Notes: generated by a model not told the origin, from the letters alone. A stretch of DNA of 64,000 nucleotides from Sphaerospermopsis sp. SIO1G1 (GCA_010672785.1 JAAHFX010000009.1:508448-572447), one strand, 5' to 3'; shown: positions 27,943-37,143, counted from the first letter of the stretch. Program-made: numbers and translations.

Positions 27943-30507
27943 ATGAATCGTCAAATACTATTTATAGAAATGCACTACCTCACAAAAGACGCAGAAATAT
28001 ATCAGCAAATTGACCAAATATCCCAATTTAAAACTCTATGGATAGATACAGAAGTTGCTGATTGGAATACTCCCTACCCCAGATTATCAATAATTCAAGT
28101 ATTAGCTGATTACACAGATTTAACTGGTGCATCTGCTTTCATTTTTGATGTTTTAGATAAACCTGATTTGATAGATTATTTTATTAATCAAATCATGGTA
28201 AAATCGGCAATTGCTAAAGTATTTCATAACTCTGGATTTGATGTTAAATATTTAGGCAAAAACCTAGCCCAAAATATTATTTGTACATATCAATTATCGA
28301 GAAAAATTACCCGCGAAAAACTGCAAGTCAGTAAATTAAAACTGAAAACATTAGCTGTAGAACTTTGTGACTTTTCTGATGTAGACGCAGAGGAAGGAAC
28401 AAGTGATTGGGGGAAACGTCCTCTCAGTCAAAAACAGCTAAACTATGCAGCAATGGATACAGTTTACTTAGCTGCTGTCCATCGTCGCTTACTAGAAATA
28501 TCTCAATCAGAAGCTATTAATGATATTTTTAATATGGTAAATAATACATTTAATAATTCATCTTTAACCCCTACAAAAGTAAGACTAGCTTTTGAATGTC
28601 CCCGGTTATTTTATCTCAATCATCATTTTAATGATAAAGCCATATTTTTTCCTAAAAATACAGCCTTGGGAATTGGTAATGCTTTTCATAAATTAGCGGA
28701 TGATTTAATAGAGTTACTATTAATTAATCCCGACATTAAATATTTATTTACTCACGATTCCAGTAAACTAAATGTAGAGGAAATAGCCTCAGAAATTCAA
28801 CAAATATTCTATACAATTAAATTCTTTCCTTATTTACAAAAATCTATCAGTCAAGATGATAGTAAAGCACCTGCTTTATTACAAATTTGGCAAGGAATAC
28901 AAGGACTGATTAAAAAATTTACAGAATTATTAATTATTAATCGGCGTTATTGTAGTGCTGAGACAGTTTTTAAAAATACTTTTATTCAAGCAGAAAGAGC
29001 TTTAGAATATCATTTTCATTTACCTGATGATACACAGCAATTAGTTAGAGGTGAATTTGATTGTTTAGTCTTTAATTTTGAATTAAAACGCCTATGTATG
29101 GTAGAGTTTAAAACCTATCAACCTGTAGATCCCGCAGCACAGTTAGCACAGGTTTCTTTATATAGTTATATGTTATCTCAAAAGAAAAATGCAGCAGTAG
29201 ATTCTGCGGTTTATTGTGTTTTACCTGAGTTTAAAGATTATCAATATTCTTGGGAACAATTAGAAACTAATGTTCATAAATTAATTCCTTTCAAACTACA
29301 GCAAATGCAGGAATGGTTAAAATGGGAATCTCCCAACCCTAACCCACCTCCTGCAACAAATCAACCCCATTTGTGTGAAATTTGTCCTCAACAACAAAAG
29401 TGTCAGACATTTTTTATTCAGGAATCTGATCCCCCCCAACCTCCCCCAAAAAATGGGAAAAGTTCATCAACTATTAATGCTAATGAAATTGGGGAATCTT
29501 TAGTTACAACTTTGGCATCATTTAAAGTTAATGTAGATTATCATGGTGCTGATGTAAGTCCAGCATTTATTCGAGTCAAAATCAAACCCCATTTAGGTGT
29601 AAAAGTACCATCAATTTTAAAATTATCTGCTGATTTACAAGTACAATTAGGATTAGAATCGCCACCTTTAATTTCTCCCCAACCTGGTTATGTCAGTGTT
29701 GATTTACCACGTAAAAATAGAGAAGTCGCTCAGTTTGAAGATTATATCCAAAAACAGTTTTTACCACCAAATTCAACCATAAAAATTGCTGTAGGCATAG
29801 GCATTGATGGTAAATTATTAGAAGCTGATTTATCTGATCCGAATACTTGTCATTTTTTAGTAGGAGGAACAACCGGAAGTGGTAAAAGTGAATTTTTGAG
29901 ATCCCTACTTCTGAGTTTATTATACCGCCATTCTCCCCAACATTTAAAAATAGCTTTAGTTGATCCCAAAAGAGTCACATTTCCAGAATTTGAACAAATT
30001 CCATCTTTATACTCACCAATAGTTAAAGATAGCGATCGCGCTATAGAATTAATGGAAGAATTAGTCATAGAAATGGAATCTCGCTATCAAAAATTTGAAA
30101 CTGCTAAATGTCCAGACTTGACAGTTTATAATCAAAAATCTTCCCAACCTTTACCCCGAATAATTTGTATTTTTGATGAATATGCTGATTTTATGGCAGA
30201 AAAAGAAATTCGTACCGGATTAGAACAAAGTATCAAACGTTTAGGTGCAATGGCAAGAGCCGCAGGAATACATTTAATTATCGCCACCCAACGTCCAGAA
30301 GCAGGTATAGTCACCCCCATTATTCGCTCAAATTTACCAGGAAGAATTGCTTTACGTACATCCAGCGAAGCAGACTCTAAAATTGTTCTTGGTGGAACAC
30401 AAACAGCAGCAGCATATTTATTAGGGAAAGGTGATTTACTTTATCAAGTTGGATCTCAATTACATCGTTTACAAAGTTTATTAGTACAAAACATGAACCT
30501 TTTTTAA
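27943..30507 (+). CDS. RNase D-like exonuclease / Cas4-like nuclease / FtsK motor fusion
   Basis: 854 residues, three enzymatic modules in one chain. (1) Residues 1-190, DEDDy 3'-5' exonuclease of the RNase D type: DTE (Asp35, Glu37), FHNSGFD (Asp100) and YAAMD (Tyr168, Asp172). (2) Residues about 205-492, PD-(D/E)XK nuclease of Cas4/RecB type: GEFD (Asp373), VEFK (Glu388, Lys390), QVSLY, and Cys219 plus Cys478-x2-Cys481-x5-Cys487, the expected 4Fe-4S ligands. (3) Residues about 520-854, FtsK/SpoIIIE motor: Walker A GGTTGSGKSE, Walker B CIFDEYAD, ATQRPEAG and LLGKGDLLY. FtsK membrane and gamma domains are absent. Fits a DNA-translocating nuclease; the role is inferred. Confidence 0.88.
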   Translation: MNRQILFIEMHYLTKDAEIYQQIDQISQFKTLWIDTEVADWNTPYPRLSIIQVLADYTDLTGASAFIFDVLDKPDLIDYFINQIMVKSAIAKVFHNSGFDVKYLGKNLAQNIICTYQLSRKITREKLQVSKLKLKTLAVELCDFSDVDAEEGTSDWGKRPLSQKQLNYAAMDTVYLAAVHRRLLEISQSEAINDIFNMVNNTFNNSSLTPTKVRLAFECPRLFYLNHHFNDKAIFFPKNTALGIGNAFHKLADDLIELLLINPDIKYLFTHDSSKLNVEEIASEIQQIFYTIKFFPYLQKSISQDDSKAPALLQIWQGIQGLIKKFTELLIINRRYCSAETVFKNTFIQAERALEYHFHLPDDTQQLVRGEFDCLVFNFELKRLCMVEFKTYQPVDPAAQLAQVSLYSYMLSQKKNAAVDSAVYCVLPEFKDYQYSWEQLETNVHKLIPFKLQQMQEWLKWESPNPNPPPATNQPHLCEICPQQQKCQTFFIQESDPPQPPPKNGKSSSTINANEIGESLVTTLASFKVNVDYHGADVSPAFIRVKIKPHLGVKVPSILKLSADLQVQLGLESPPLISPQPGYVSVDLPRKNREVAQFEDYIQKQFLPPNSTIKIAVGIGIDGKLLEADLSDPNTCHFLVGGTTGSGKSEFLRSLLLSLLYRHSPQHLKIALVDPKRVTFPEFEQIPSLYSPIVKDSDRAIELMEELVIEMESRYQKFETAKCPDLTVYNQKSSQPLPRIICIFDEYADFMAEKEIRTGLEQSIKRLGAMARAAGIHLIIATQRPEAGIVTPIIRSNLPGRIALRTSSEADSKIVLGGTQTAAAYLLGKGDLLYQVGSQLHRLQSLLVQNMNLF

Positions 30508-30698
30508 GGTGAGTTTAATATACTTTAATTGCCACTTCAAAAAGTAATCTCCAACCTCAACATTTGCTAAAAATGCAGAAGTTCTATTTTTGCAAAAGTT
30601 AGAAATTGCAAATAGAAAAATTAAATTAACTACAGCTAAAATCTATTAGATAATATGTACGCTACATTAATGGGAATTCGTCAGTAGAGGAAATCAAA
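30508..30698. other. Gap before parA-like gene
   Basis: 191 bp, AT-rich, containing a short ATTTTTGC/GCAAAAGT inverted motif. No terminator is obvious, and a GAGGAAATC ribosome binding site precedes the parA-like gene, so read-through from the fusion gene is possible. Confidence 0.4.
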
Positions 30699-31595
30699 AT
30701 GGGATATGTAATTGCCACAGCAAATATGAAAGGTGGAGTTGGTAAAACTACTCTTACTGTCAACCTAGCTACTAGTTTAGCAAAAAATCACGGAAAAAAG
30801 GTACTAGTTCTCGATTTAGATAGTCAAATTAGTGCTACCCTCAGCTTAATGTCACCAGTAGATTTTGCTAAACGTCGTAAACAAAGAAAAACCTTTAGAT
30901 ATTTAATAGATGAAGTTATTAGCCCAGAAGCAAACCCAGAATTACAAATTCATGACATCATTGAAACCCAATTATGTAAACTCCCAGGATTAGATTTATT
31001 ACCAGGAGATATAGATTTATATGATGAATTTGTGGTTTCAGAAATGCTACATCATCAAGCTCTAGCACTAGGAGAAGATGACTTTGAAAATATTTGGAAT
31101 CGTTTTGAAAGAGTTTTAATTAGAGATATTCTCAAACCAATTCGAGAAGAATATGACTTCATTCTCCTAGACTGCGCCCCTGGTTATAATCTCATGACTC
31201 GCAGTGCTTTAGCAACTAGCGATTTTTACGTTCTTCCTGCTAAACCAGAACCTTTATCTGTGGTAGGTATTCAATTATTAGAAAGACGCATTACCAAATT
31301 AAAAGATAGTCATGAACATGAGTCAAAAATTAATACTGAAATGTTAGGAATTGTTTTTAGTATGTGCAATAATAACTTATTAACAGGCAGATATTATAAA
31401 CAAGTCATGCACCGTGTAGTTGAAGACTTTGGTGTAGAAACTATTTGTCAGGCTCAAATTCCTGTAGATGTAAATGTAGCCAAAGCCGTTGATAGTTTTA
31501 TGCCAGTAACTTTAATGAGTCCTAACTCGTCTGGTGCTAAGGCATTTATGCAATTAACACAGGAATTACTACAGAAATTACCCAGTAACAGTTAA
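30699..31595 (+). CDS. ParA/Soj-family partition ATPase
   Basis: 298 residues with the deviant Walker A motif KGGVGKTT near residue 11, including the signature lysine, then VLVLDLDSQISATLSL (motif A') and FILLDCAPGYNLMTRSAL (Walker B region). Residues 52-125 carry a longer insert than in minimal ParA proteins. ParA ATPases dimerise on ATP and bind DNA non-specifically to position cargo. No parB and no parS-like repeat follow, unlike a chromosomal or plasmid partition locus. A GAGGAA ribosome binding site precedes ATG 30699. It is the last gene of the same-strand cassette and may serve that system rather than replicon segregation. Confidence 0.85.
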   Translation: MGYVIATANMKGGVGKTTLTVNLATSLAKNHGKKVLVLDLDSQISATLSLMSPVDFAKRRKQRKTFRYLIDEVISPEANPELQIHDIIETQLCKLPGLDLLPGDIDLYDEFVVSEMLHHQALALGEDDFENIWNRFERVLIRDILKPIREEYDFILLDCAPGYNLMTRSALATSDFYVLPAKPEPLSVVGIQLLERRITKLKDSHEHESKINTEMLGIVFSMCNNNLLTGRYYKQVMHRVVEDFGVETICQAQIPVDVNVAKAVDSFMPVTLMSPNSSGAKAFMQLTQELLQKLPSNS

Positions 31596-31650
31596 CATAA
31601 TTTAGAATTCAGTGATCGCTGATAACTGATCACTGAAAACTGAAAACTGA

Positions 31651-31914
31651 TTAAGCTGCTTCCGGCATTTTTGAGGGAATATTCACTTCAGCAAAAGGTA
31701 GTGATAGTTGTTCTGTCTGTTGTGCTGCGGCCTCTTCTAATACCTTGACTTCAATATTTACACTGACTAAATAACTTCCTGTCGTCTCTCCTACTGCTTC
31801 TGCAATTAATTTTGCTATCTCTGGACGTTTTGCAGTCAATGGATCTCTTAAAATACAACGATCCCATTCATGCTTGGCGGTAGGATTAAGATTGAGAATA
31901 TAGTGCTTCATCAT
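31651..31914 (-). CDS. Hypothetical small protein, convergent to parA-like gene
   Basis: About 87 residues, soluble: a basic N-terminal part (MMKHYILNLNPTAKHEWDRC), a helical middle and an acidic C-terminus. No family recognised. ATG 31914 is preferred because GGA lies about 8 bp upstream; ATG 31929 would add five residues. Transcribed toward the parA-like gene, so not part of that cassette. Confidence 0.55.
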   Translation of the reverse strand: MMKHYILNLNPTAKHEWDRCILRDPLTAKRPEIAKLIAEAVGETTGSYLVSVNIEVKVLEEAAAQQTEQLSLPFAEVNIPSKMPEAA

Positions 31915-32234
31915 ATAATTTCCGTCCATCTTCCAAATGTGGTTTACAGCTTGGAGGCGATGAATTTATTATAGTACATTTATACTAAATTGTCAAGGGT
32001 TGGGAGTTGGGTTGATATCATGTCCGCATAATCACTTACGATATAACTTTTGTGTGCAGAAATCTGATAATTATTCTCCCCTTGCACTCTGCACCTTTAA
32101 TAATTAGGACTTACGCACGAGTCATGGAATATCAAACCGCAGAGAACGCAGAGAACGCAGAGGAATGAGGGTTTGAGGGATGTTTTGCGTAAGTCCTGAT
32201 CATAAGTCTTCAACTGGATATGATATAACTCCTG
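31915..32234. other. Gap with family 1 MITE
   Basis: About 320 bp between two minus-strand genes. The family 1 element at 32106-32197 fills its middle. A short CTTGCACTCTGCACC stretch precedes it. No terminator for moeA lies upstream that I can see on this side. Confidence 0.5.
32106..32197. mobile_element. MITE-like element, family 1 (AGGACTTACGCA ends)
   Basis: 92 bp with perfect AGGACTTACGCA / TGCGTAAGTCCT ends. The interior has two AACGCAGAG units and GGAATGAGGGTTTGAGGGAT, nearly identical to the 16419-16511 copy, which suggests recent spread of this subfamily. Confidence 0.87.
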
Positions 32235-33458
32235 CTATGGTTGCAAAACCACGACTTCCTCTCCTGGAGAAACCAAAGTTTGACCGACAGGGAGAATTGC
32301 TAAGGCCTGAGTTTGTGACAAATTAATTAAATTACCTGAACTTTGATTTCCAGGAGATTGATGAAATTGGTAGACTCCATTAAACAAGTGTAAATTACCA
32401 CATATATATGTTTCCATTTTACCATGAGATTGGAGTTGGGAGTGCGATCGCACCTTGAGAAAATTTCCTCCCCAACCTTGAGAAAGTCCGGCTAACTTTT
32501 TAATTGCAGGTTTGACAAACCGCCAACAAGTCACCAATGCAGATACAGGATTTCCTGGTAGTCCAAAGTATAAACAAGTTGGGAATGTAGCAAAAGTTAA
32601 GGGTTTCCCCGGACGCATTTGCACAGATTGAAAATGTATCTTGCCACCTAAAGACTGTAACGTTCTACCAATGTAGTCATAGTCACCAACAGATACACCA
32701 CCAGTAGAAATAACAATATCAGCGTTGGCGATCGCATAATTTATAATTTCTTTTAAAGTTGCTGGATCATCCTTAACAATTCCCAGTAATAAGACTTCTG
32801 CCTCCAATTCTCGCATCAAGGTAGCCAAAGCAAACTGATTAGAGTCTACAATTTGTCCTGGTTTGAGTAATTGTTCCGGCATCACTAATTCATTACCACA
32901 GGAAAAAATTGCTACTTTAGGACGACGGAAAACTCCTACCTGTTCTCTACACGCAGCCGCTAAAATAGCAATTTCGGCGGGTGTCAAAGTCATCCCACCA
33001 GGTAATAATTCTGTCCCTGCTTGATAAAAATCACCCTGATGTCGAACATACTCTTGGGGTTGAGGGGGGATAAAAATTAATACCTGATTATCTTGACGGT
33101 GGGTTTTTTCCTGCATCACCACCGTATCAGCACCATTAGGCATAATACCACCCGTGAAAATACGTGCCGCTTGACCTGATTTTAGAGTCATCTGGGGTTG
33201 ATAACCCGCGGGAATTTCTTCCACCACTTCCAAAACCACAGGACGATCAGACCTAGCTTGCTGCACATCTGCATAACGCACAGCATAACCATCCATAGCG
33301 GAATTATCCCAATGGGGGAAATTGAAAGAACTGGTCACAGGAGTCGCTAATATGCGATTATTAGCCATCAGTAAATCAACGAATTCCACATCTAGTTGGT
33401 TATCCAGAGGTTTGACGGAATTTAAAATTGTGGCTTCTGCATCTCTGACTGACAGCAT
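32235..33458 (-). CDS. moeA: Molybdopterin molybdotransferase MoeA
   Basis: 407 residues. It inserts molybdate into adenylylated molybdopterin, the last step of molybdenum cofactor synthesis, needed for nitrate reductase in cyanobacteria. Landmarks: WDNSAMDGYAVRYAD, IFTGGIMPNGADTVVMQE, GDFYQAGTELLPGG, VDSNQFAL and the MPT-binding region ADIVISTGGVSVGDYDYI, then RPGKPLTFA and FGLPGNPVSALVTCW. All four domains are present at the usual length. ATG 33458 encodes MLSVRDAEA, the usual start. No other cofactor gene is adjacent. Confidence 0.96.
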   Translation of the reverse strand: MLSVRDAEATILNSVKPLDNQLDVEFVDLLMANNRILATPVTSSFNFPHWDNSAMDGYAVRYADVQQARSDRPVVLEVVEEIPAGYQPQMTLKSGQAARIFTGGIMPNGADTVVMQEKTHRQDNQVLIFIPPQPQEYVRHQGDFYQAGTELLPGGMTLTPAEIAILAAACREQVGVFRRPKVAIFSCGNELVMPEQLLKPGQIVDSNQFALATLMRELEAEVLLLGIVKDDPATLKEIINYAIANADIVISTGGVSVGDYDYIGRTLQSLGGKIHFQSVQMRPGKPLTFATFPTCLYFGLPGNPVSALVTCWRFVKPAIKKLAGLSQGWGGNFLKVRSHSQLQSHGKMETYICGNLHLFNGVYQFHQSPGNQSSGNLINLSQTQALAILPVGQTLVSPGEEVVVLQP

Positions 33459-33901
33459 GGTAAAAAATGAATCCTATAACGTGATGTGCTGTAAGGGGAA
33501 TTTTATGATTGTCCCTAAGATATATATCACTTCACACCAAAAATGCGATCGCCAAAACATTTTTCTAAGTTTTTTCTAGAGCAAGAGGTAATTGGTGAGG
33601 GGATGAGGGGATGAGGGAGTGAGGGGATGAGGGGGTGAGGGGAGGAGGGGAAGATGTTCGTCAGTGATGAATTACGTTAGCGTAGCTCTCCCGATAGCGT
33701 AGCGTGGCGTTAGCCATAGGGAGCATTACGAATTACGCATTACGAATTACGCATTACGCATTACGAATTACGAATTACGAATTACGCATTACGCATTACG
33801 AATTACCAAAAAATTTAGCGGTTAGTTGAAAAAGTGCAACGAAATGTGAGAAGATAGTCATTTGTGTTAAATTATCTCCCGGCTTTACTGTTTGTAAAAT
33901 T
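33459..33901. repeat. Repeat-rich divergent region before rpmG
   Basis: 443 bp. It holds a HIP1 octamer (near 33546), an octamer-type GAGGGGAT/GAGGGAGT array (about 33594-33652), a palindrome with TTAGCGTAGCTCTCCCG and GCGTGGCGTTAGCC (about 33668-33731), and a heptamer array of ACGAATT/ACGCATT (about 33731-33806). The last 90 bp before rpmG contain AGTTGAAAAAGTGC and should hold the rpmG-rpsR promoter. Confidence 0.8.
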
Positions 33902-34096
33902 ATGGCTAAGAGTAAAGGTGCCCGCTTAACAGTGACACTAGAATGCACCGAGTGTCGAACCAATCCAGACAAGCGTTCTCCAGGCGTTTCTCGCTATACC
34001 AGCACCAAGAACCGTCGGAACACAACTAACCGTTTAGAACTGAAAAAGTTCTGCCCCCACTGTAACAAACACACTGTTCACAAGGAAATCAAATAA
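33902..34096 (+). CDS. rpmG: 50S ribosomal protein L33
   Basis: 64 residues, the zinc-binding (C+) form: CTECRT near residue 18 and CPHCNKHT near residue 54 give the two CxxC pairs. Also typical are the RYTSTKNRRNTTNRLELKKF core (split across strands) and a Lys-rich start MAKSKGARL. Component of the large ribosomal subunit. It is followed at 3 bp by rpsR, the common cyanobacterial gene pair. Confidence 0.97.
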   Translation: MAKSKGARLTVTLECTECRTNPDKRSPGVSRYTSTKNRRNTTNRLELKKFCPHCNKHTVHKEIK

Positions 34097-34099
34097 AAG

Positions 34100-34315
34100 A
34101 TGAGCTATTATCGTCGTCGCCTGTCGCCTATTAAGCCAGGAGAACCTATTGATTATAAAGATGTTGATTTACTACGTAAATTCATCACAGAGCGAGGTAA
34201 GATATTACCCAGACGTATTACTGGATTAACATCACAACAACAGCGACAATTAACAAGAGCAATCAAACGCGCTAGAATTGTAGCTCTATTGCCATTTATC
34301 AACGCAGAAGGCTAA
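34100..34315 (+). CDS. rpsR: 30S ribosomal protein S18
   Basis: 71 residues. The S18 core is clear: IDYKDVDLLRKFITERGKIL, PRRITGLTSQQQRQLTRAIKRARIVALLPF (split here for length). Binds S6 and 16S rRNA in the platform of the small subunit. The gene starts 3 bp after rpmG and is translated from the same message. Confidence 0.97.
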   Translation: MSYYRRRLSPIKPGEPIDYKDVDLLRKFITERGKILPRRITGLTSQQQRQLTRAIKRARIVALLPFINAEG

Positions 34316-34618
34316 GAAAATTTTGGATTTTGGAGTTTGGATTTTAGATTAAAGATCCAAGAAAAGTAACGTAGGTAAAATTACACGTTTACTTTCATTC
34401 CAAAATCTAAAATTTAATCAATGGCAAAAAAATGTATAATGTCATTTCAGATTTAAAGTTAGGGAACTAGGTGACAGTTAATCTCATCCGGTAATCCAGT
34501 GATAGTAAAAGTTTAATACTACATCGAGATTACATAGGTGAGGAGCTGTAGCAAACACTAAGTTGCCAGCCTAAATTTTGTTCTAAAATCTAAAAACTAT
34601 CAAAGAAGTGCAAGAGTT
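34316..34618. other. Leader region before the RNase II/R gene
   Basis: 303 bp. It contains several partial copies of TTTTGGA/TTTAGATT-type sequence, including AAAATCTAAAATTTAATC, but no clear terminator, promoter or RNA motif. Confidence 0.4.
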
Positions 34619-36676
34619 GTGGAGAAGGGTACGCTAGTTGAATTTAAAGTTCAAGGAGATAGTCGCCTGGGAGTAGTAGATCGCCCAGACGGAAAAACCC
34701 GCTGGTTTGTGATAGATGAAAGAGGTCAGTCTCACAGTCTTGCACCAAGACAGATCATTTACACTGTCAATGGTAATGGCATCACCTATAAACCAACAGA
34801 TATTCCCAACTTTTTGCAAGAAGTTAAACCGTATTTAGATCCATCAAGCTTAGAGGTTGCTTGGGAAATATTGGTGGAAGAGGGGGGAAACGTCACCCCT
34901 AGTCAAATGGCCAACCTGTTATTTTCCGAGTCAGAACCACCACATTGTTACGCCGCTTATTGCCTACTCTCAGAAGACAAACTTTATTTCAAACAAAAAG
35001 GGGATGCTTATGAACCCAGGAGTGCATCCCAAGTAGCAGAACGCAAACATCAAATAGAAGTCGAAACCCAAAAAGCAAAAGGACAGCAAGAGTTTTTAGC
35101 CCGTGTAGAACAGGCACTTAAGGGTGAAACCGTAGAATGGCAACGTCAAGACCGACAACGTTTGGAAGCATTGGAAAAATATGCTACCTTAGTGGCTGAC
35201 ATTATTAAAATGGGTATAAATGCTGACGCATTAGTTCGTAACTACCCACCCCCAGCACCAGTGTTAGAAACCATGAATATGCTGGGACGCTCGGCAACAC
35301 CCCAAACCGCACTACAACTTTTGATCGACTTGGGTTGGTGGAGTCCTCATGAAAACCTGTTCCTGCGTCGTTCTTCAATTCCCGTACAGTTCTCCCATAA
35401 GGTAATAGAAGTGGCGCAAGAAAATATACAATCTCCCCCAGCAGACTTAGACACCAATCGTATTAATATTACACATCTCAAAGTTTACACAGTAGATGAC
35501 GAGAGTACCACAGAAATAGATGACGGGTTAAGCTGGGAAAAACTCCCAGATGGCAAAGAACAATTGTGGGTACACATAGCAGATCCTACCCGCTGGTTAA
35601 TACCAGAAGATGACTTAGACCTAGAAGCGAGAAAACGGGGAAGTACAGTATACTTACCAACGGGAATGATACCTATGTTCCCAGAGGTATTAGCCACAGG
35701 GCCAATGAGTTTAGTGCAAGGAAAAGTTTGTTGTGCTTTGAGCTTTGCAGTCGTACTAGATGAAAACGGCGCTGTAGAATCATACCAAATACATCCTAGC
35801 CTCATCAAACCTACCTATCGCCTCACCTATCAAGACGTAGATGAGATGTTGGAATTAGGAGTACAGGGAGAACCAGAAATTGAGGCGATCGCTCATCTAG
35901 CACAGAAGCGGAAAGACTGGCGATACAACCAAGGTGCAATCAGCATCAATATGCCAGAAGCAATGATCAAAGTCAAAGACGATGACATCAGCATAGACAT
36001 ATTAGATGATTCTCCTTCTCGACAGCTAGTAGCAGAAATGATGATTTTAGCTGGAGAAGTAGCCGCACGCTATGGTCAAGAGCATAACATCCCCTTACCA
36101 TTCCGTGGTCAACCCCAACCAGAATTACCACCAGAAGAAGAATTATTGCAACTACCAGCTGGCTTTGTGCGTTTTTGCGCCCTGCGGCGTTGTATGCCCA
36201 AAAGTGAAATGAGCATCAACCCCATGCGTCACGCTGGTTTAGGCTTAGACACATACACCCAAGCAACATCCCCCATTCGTCGTTACAGCGATCTATTAAC
36301 CCATTTTCAACTCAAAGCTCATTTAAGAGGGGAAGACTTACCCTTTTCAGCTGAAGAACTCAAAGAAGTCATGATGACAGTCTCCACTACCACCCAAGAA
36401 CTGACAATGGTAGAAAGACAGACAAACAGATACTATGCTTTAGAATATCTGCGTCGTCATCCTGAACAAGTGTGGCAAATTACAGTCTTGATGTGGTTAC
36501 GGGAAGATAGCAACCTAGCATTAATTCTGTTAGAAGACTTAGGTTTACAATTACCAATGATGTTTAGACGTACTGTAAGTTTGGGTGAACAGGTTTTAGT
36601 CAAAGTCAGTATCGCCGATCCCCAAAAAGACATCATCCAGTTTCAAGAAATCATTTATCAAGAAGCAGTTAATTAG
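34619..36676 (+). CDS. RNase II/RNase R family 3'-5' exoribonuclease
   Basis: 685 residues. The catalytic RNB domain is clear: VYTVDDESTTEIDDGLSWE with the conserved Asp cluster, LWVHIADPTRWL, SALSFAVVLDENG-like core (CCALSFAVVLDENGAV), and the tail motif YTQATSPIRRYSDLLTHFQL. The N-terminal cold-shock-like/helical extension is cyanobacterial in type, and the C-terminal S1 part is short. It degrades single-stranded RNA processively from the 3' end. The start is GTG 34619. The rpmG-rpsR-RNase order is conserved in cyanobacteria and suggests co-regulation with ribosome synthesis. Not assigned to rnb or rnr because cyanobacteria keep one mixed-type enzyme. Confidence 0.93.
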   Translation: MEKGTLVEFKVQGDSRLGVVDRPDGKTRWFVIDERGQSHSLAPRQIIYTVNGNGITYKPTDIPNFLQEVKPYLDPSSLEVAWEILVEEGGNVTPSQMANLLFSESEPPHCYAAYCLLSEDKLYFKQKGDAYEPRSASQVAERKHQIEVETQKAKGQQEFLARVEQALKGETVEWQRQDRQRLEALEKYATLVADIIKMGINADALVRNYPPPAPVLETMNMLGRSATPQTALQLLIDLGWWSPHENLFLRRSSIPVQFSHKVIEVAQENIQSPPADLDTNRINITHLKVYTVDDESTTEIDDGLSWEKLPDGKEQLWVHIADPTRWLIPEDDLDLEARKRGSTVYLPTGMIPMFPEVLATGPMSLVQGKVCCALSFAVVLDENGAVESYQIHPSLIKPTYRLTYQDVDEMLELGVQGEPEIEAIAHLAQKRKDWRYNQGAISINMPEAMIKVKDDDISIDILDDSPSRQLVAEMMILAGEVAARYGQEHNIPLPFRGQPQPELPPEEELLQLPAGFVRFCALRRCMPKSEMSINPMRHAGLGLDTYTQATSPIRRYSDLLTHFQLKAHLRGEDLPFSAEELKEVMMTVSTTTQELTMVERQTNRYYALEYLRRHPEQVWQITVLMWLREDSNLALILLEDLGLQLPMMFRRTVSLGEQVLVKVSIADPQKDIIQFQEIIYQEAVN

Positions 36677-37143
36677 GGTTTGCAGCAAAAAGTGATCTGT
36701 GGAGGAAGGGAACAGGGAACAGTGAACAGTGAACAGTGATAACTGATAACTGATAACTGATAACTGATAACTGATAACTGATAACTGGTAACTGATAACT
36801 GATAACTGATAACTGATAACTGAGTTCGCTGTTGTTTCTGTCATTTTTACCCCTGGTTTTTTGAACTGATAAGTTCTGAAAATGTATCCAGTGAAGGTAT
36901 AGCGATCGCCAAAGGGCTAAAATCCCTACGTTGAAACACTTAATAATTTAAAGGTTTTTTGTGATTTTTATTGAAGTATCAGCGTATGACATTTTGAAGT
37001 GCGGAATATGGGTTTTAACACCTACCTACTTAGCTCTTACCTATTCCCCCAAACTAAAAAACCTTACACTGAACCTTACGAGCATGGGAACTGCTATAAA
37101 TAAGAATACACCTATCTATGGTGCATTATTCCTTTGTTTGTAT
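36677..37143. repeat. Gap with heptamer STRR array before radC
   Basis: 467 bp. At 36676-36705 it has a TAGGGTTTGCAGCAAAAAGTG sequence resembling the left end of family 3 elements, then (TGAACAG)n and an ATAACTG heptamer array of about eleven units (36738-36821). The right-hand family 3 end was not found. A HIP1 octamer lies near 36902. The in-frame upstream extension of radC (36961-37143) is probably untranslated. Confidence 0.75.

Noticed and set aside
22676..31595. Assignment of the cassette to BREX, DISARM or Dnd/Dpt
   Set aside because: No PglZ, DUF1998, methyltransferase, helicase or Dnd cysteine desulphurase gene is present, and the motor is FtsK-like rather than HerA/DptH with its usual partners.
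34316..34618. tRNA or riboswitch in the leader before the RNase gene
   Set aside because: I searched by eye for a cloverleaf, a GTTCGA-type T-loop and known riboswitch cores and found none.
36961..37143. In-frame N-terminal extension of radC
   Set aside because: The standard RadC start MTYSLRIADLPENERP lies at 37144 and gives the family length; the extension is hydrophobic and has no family match.
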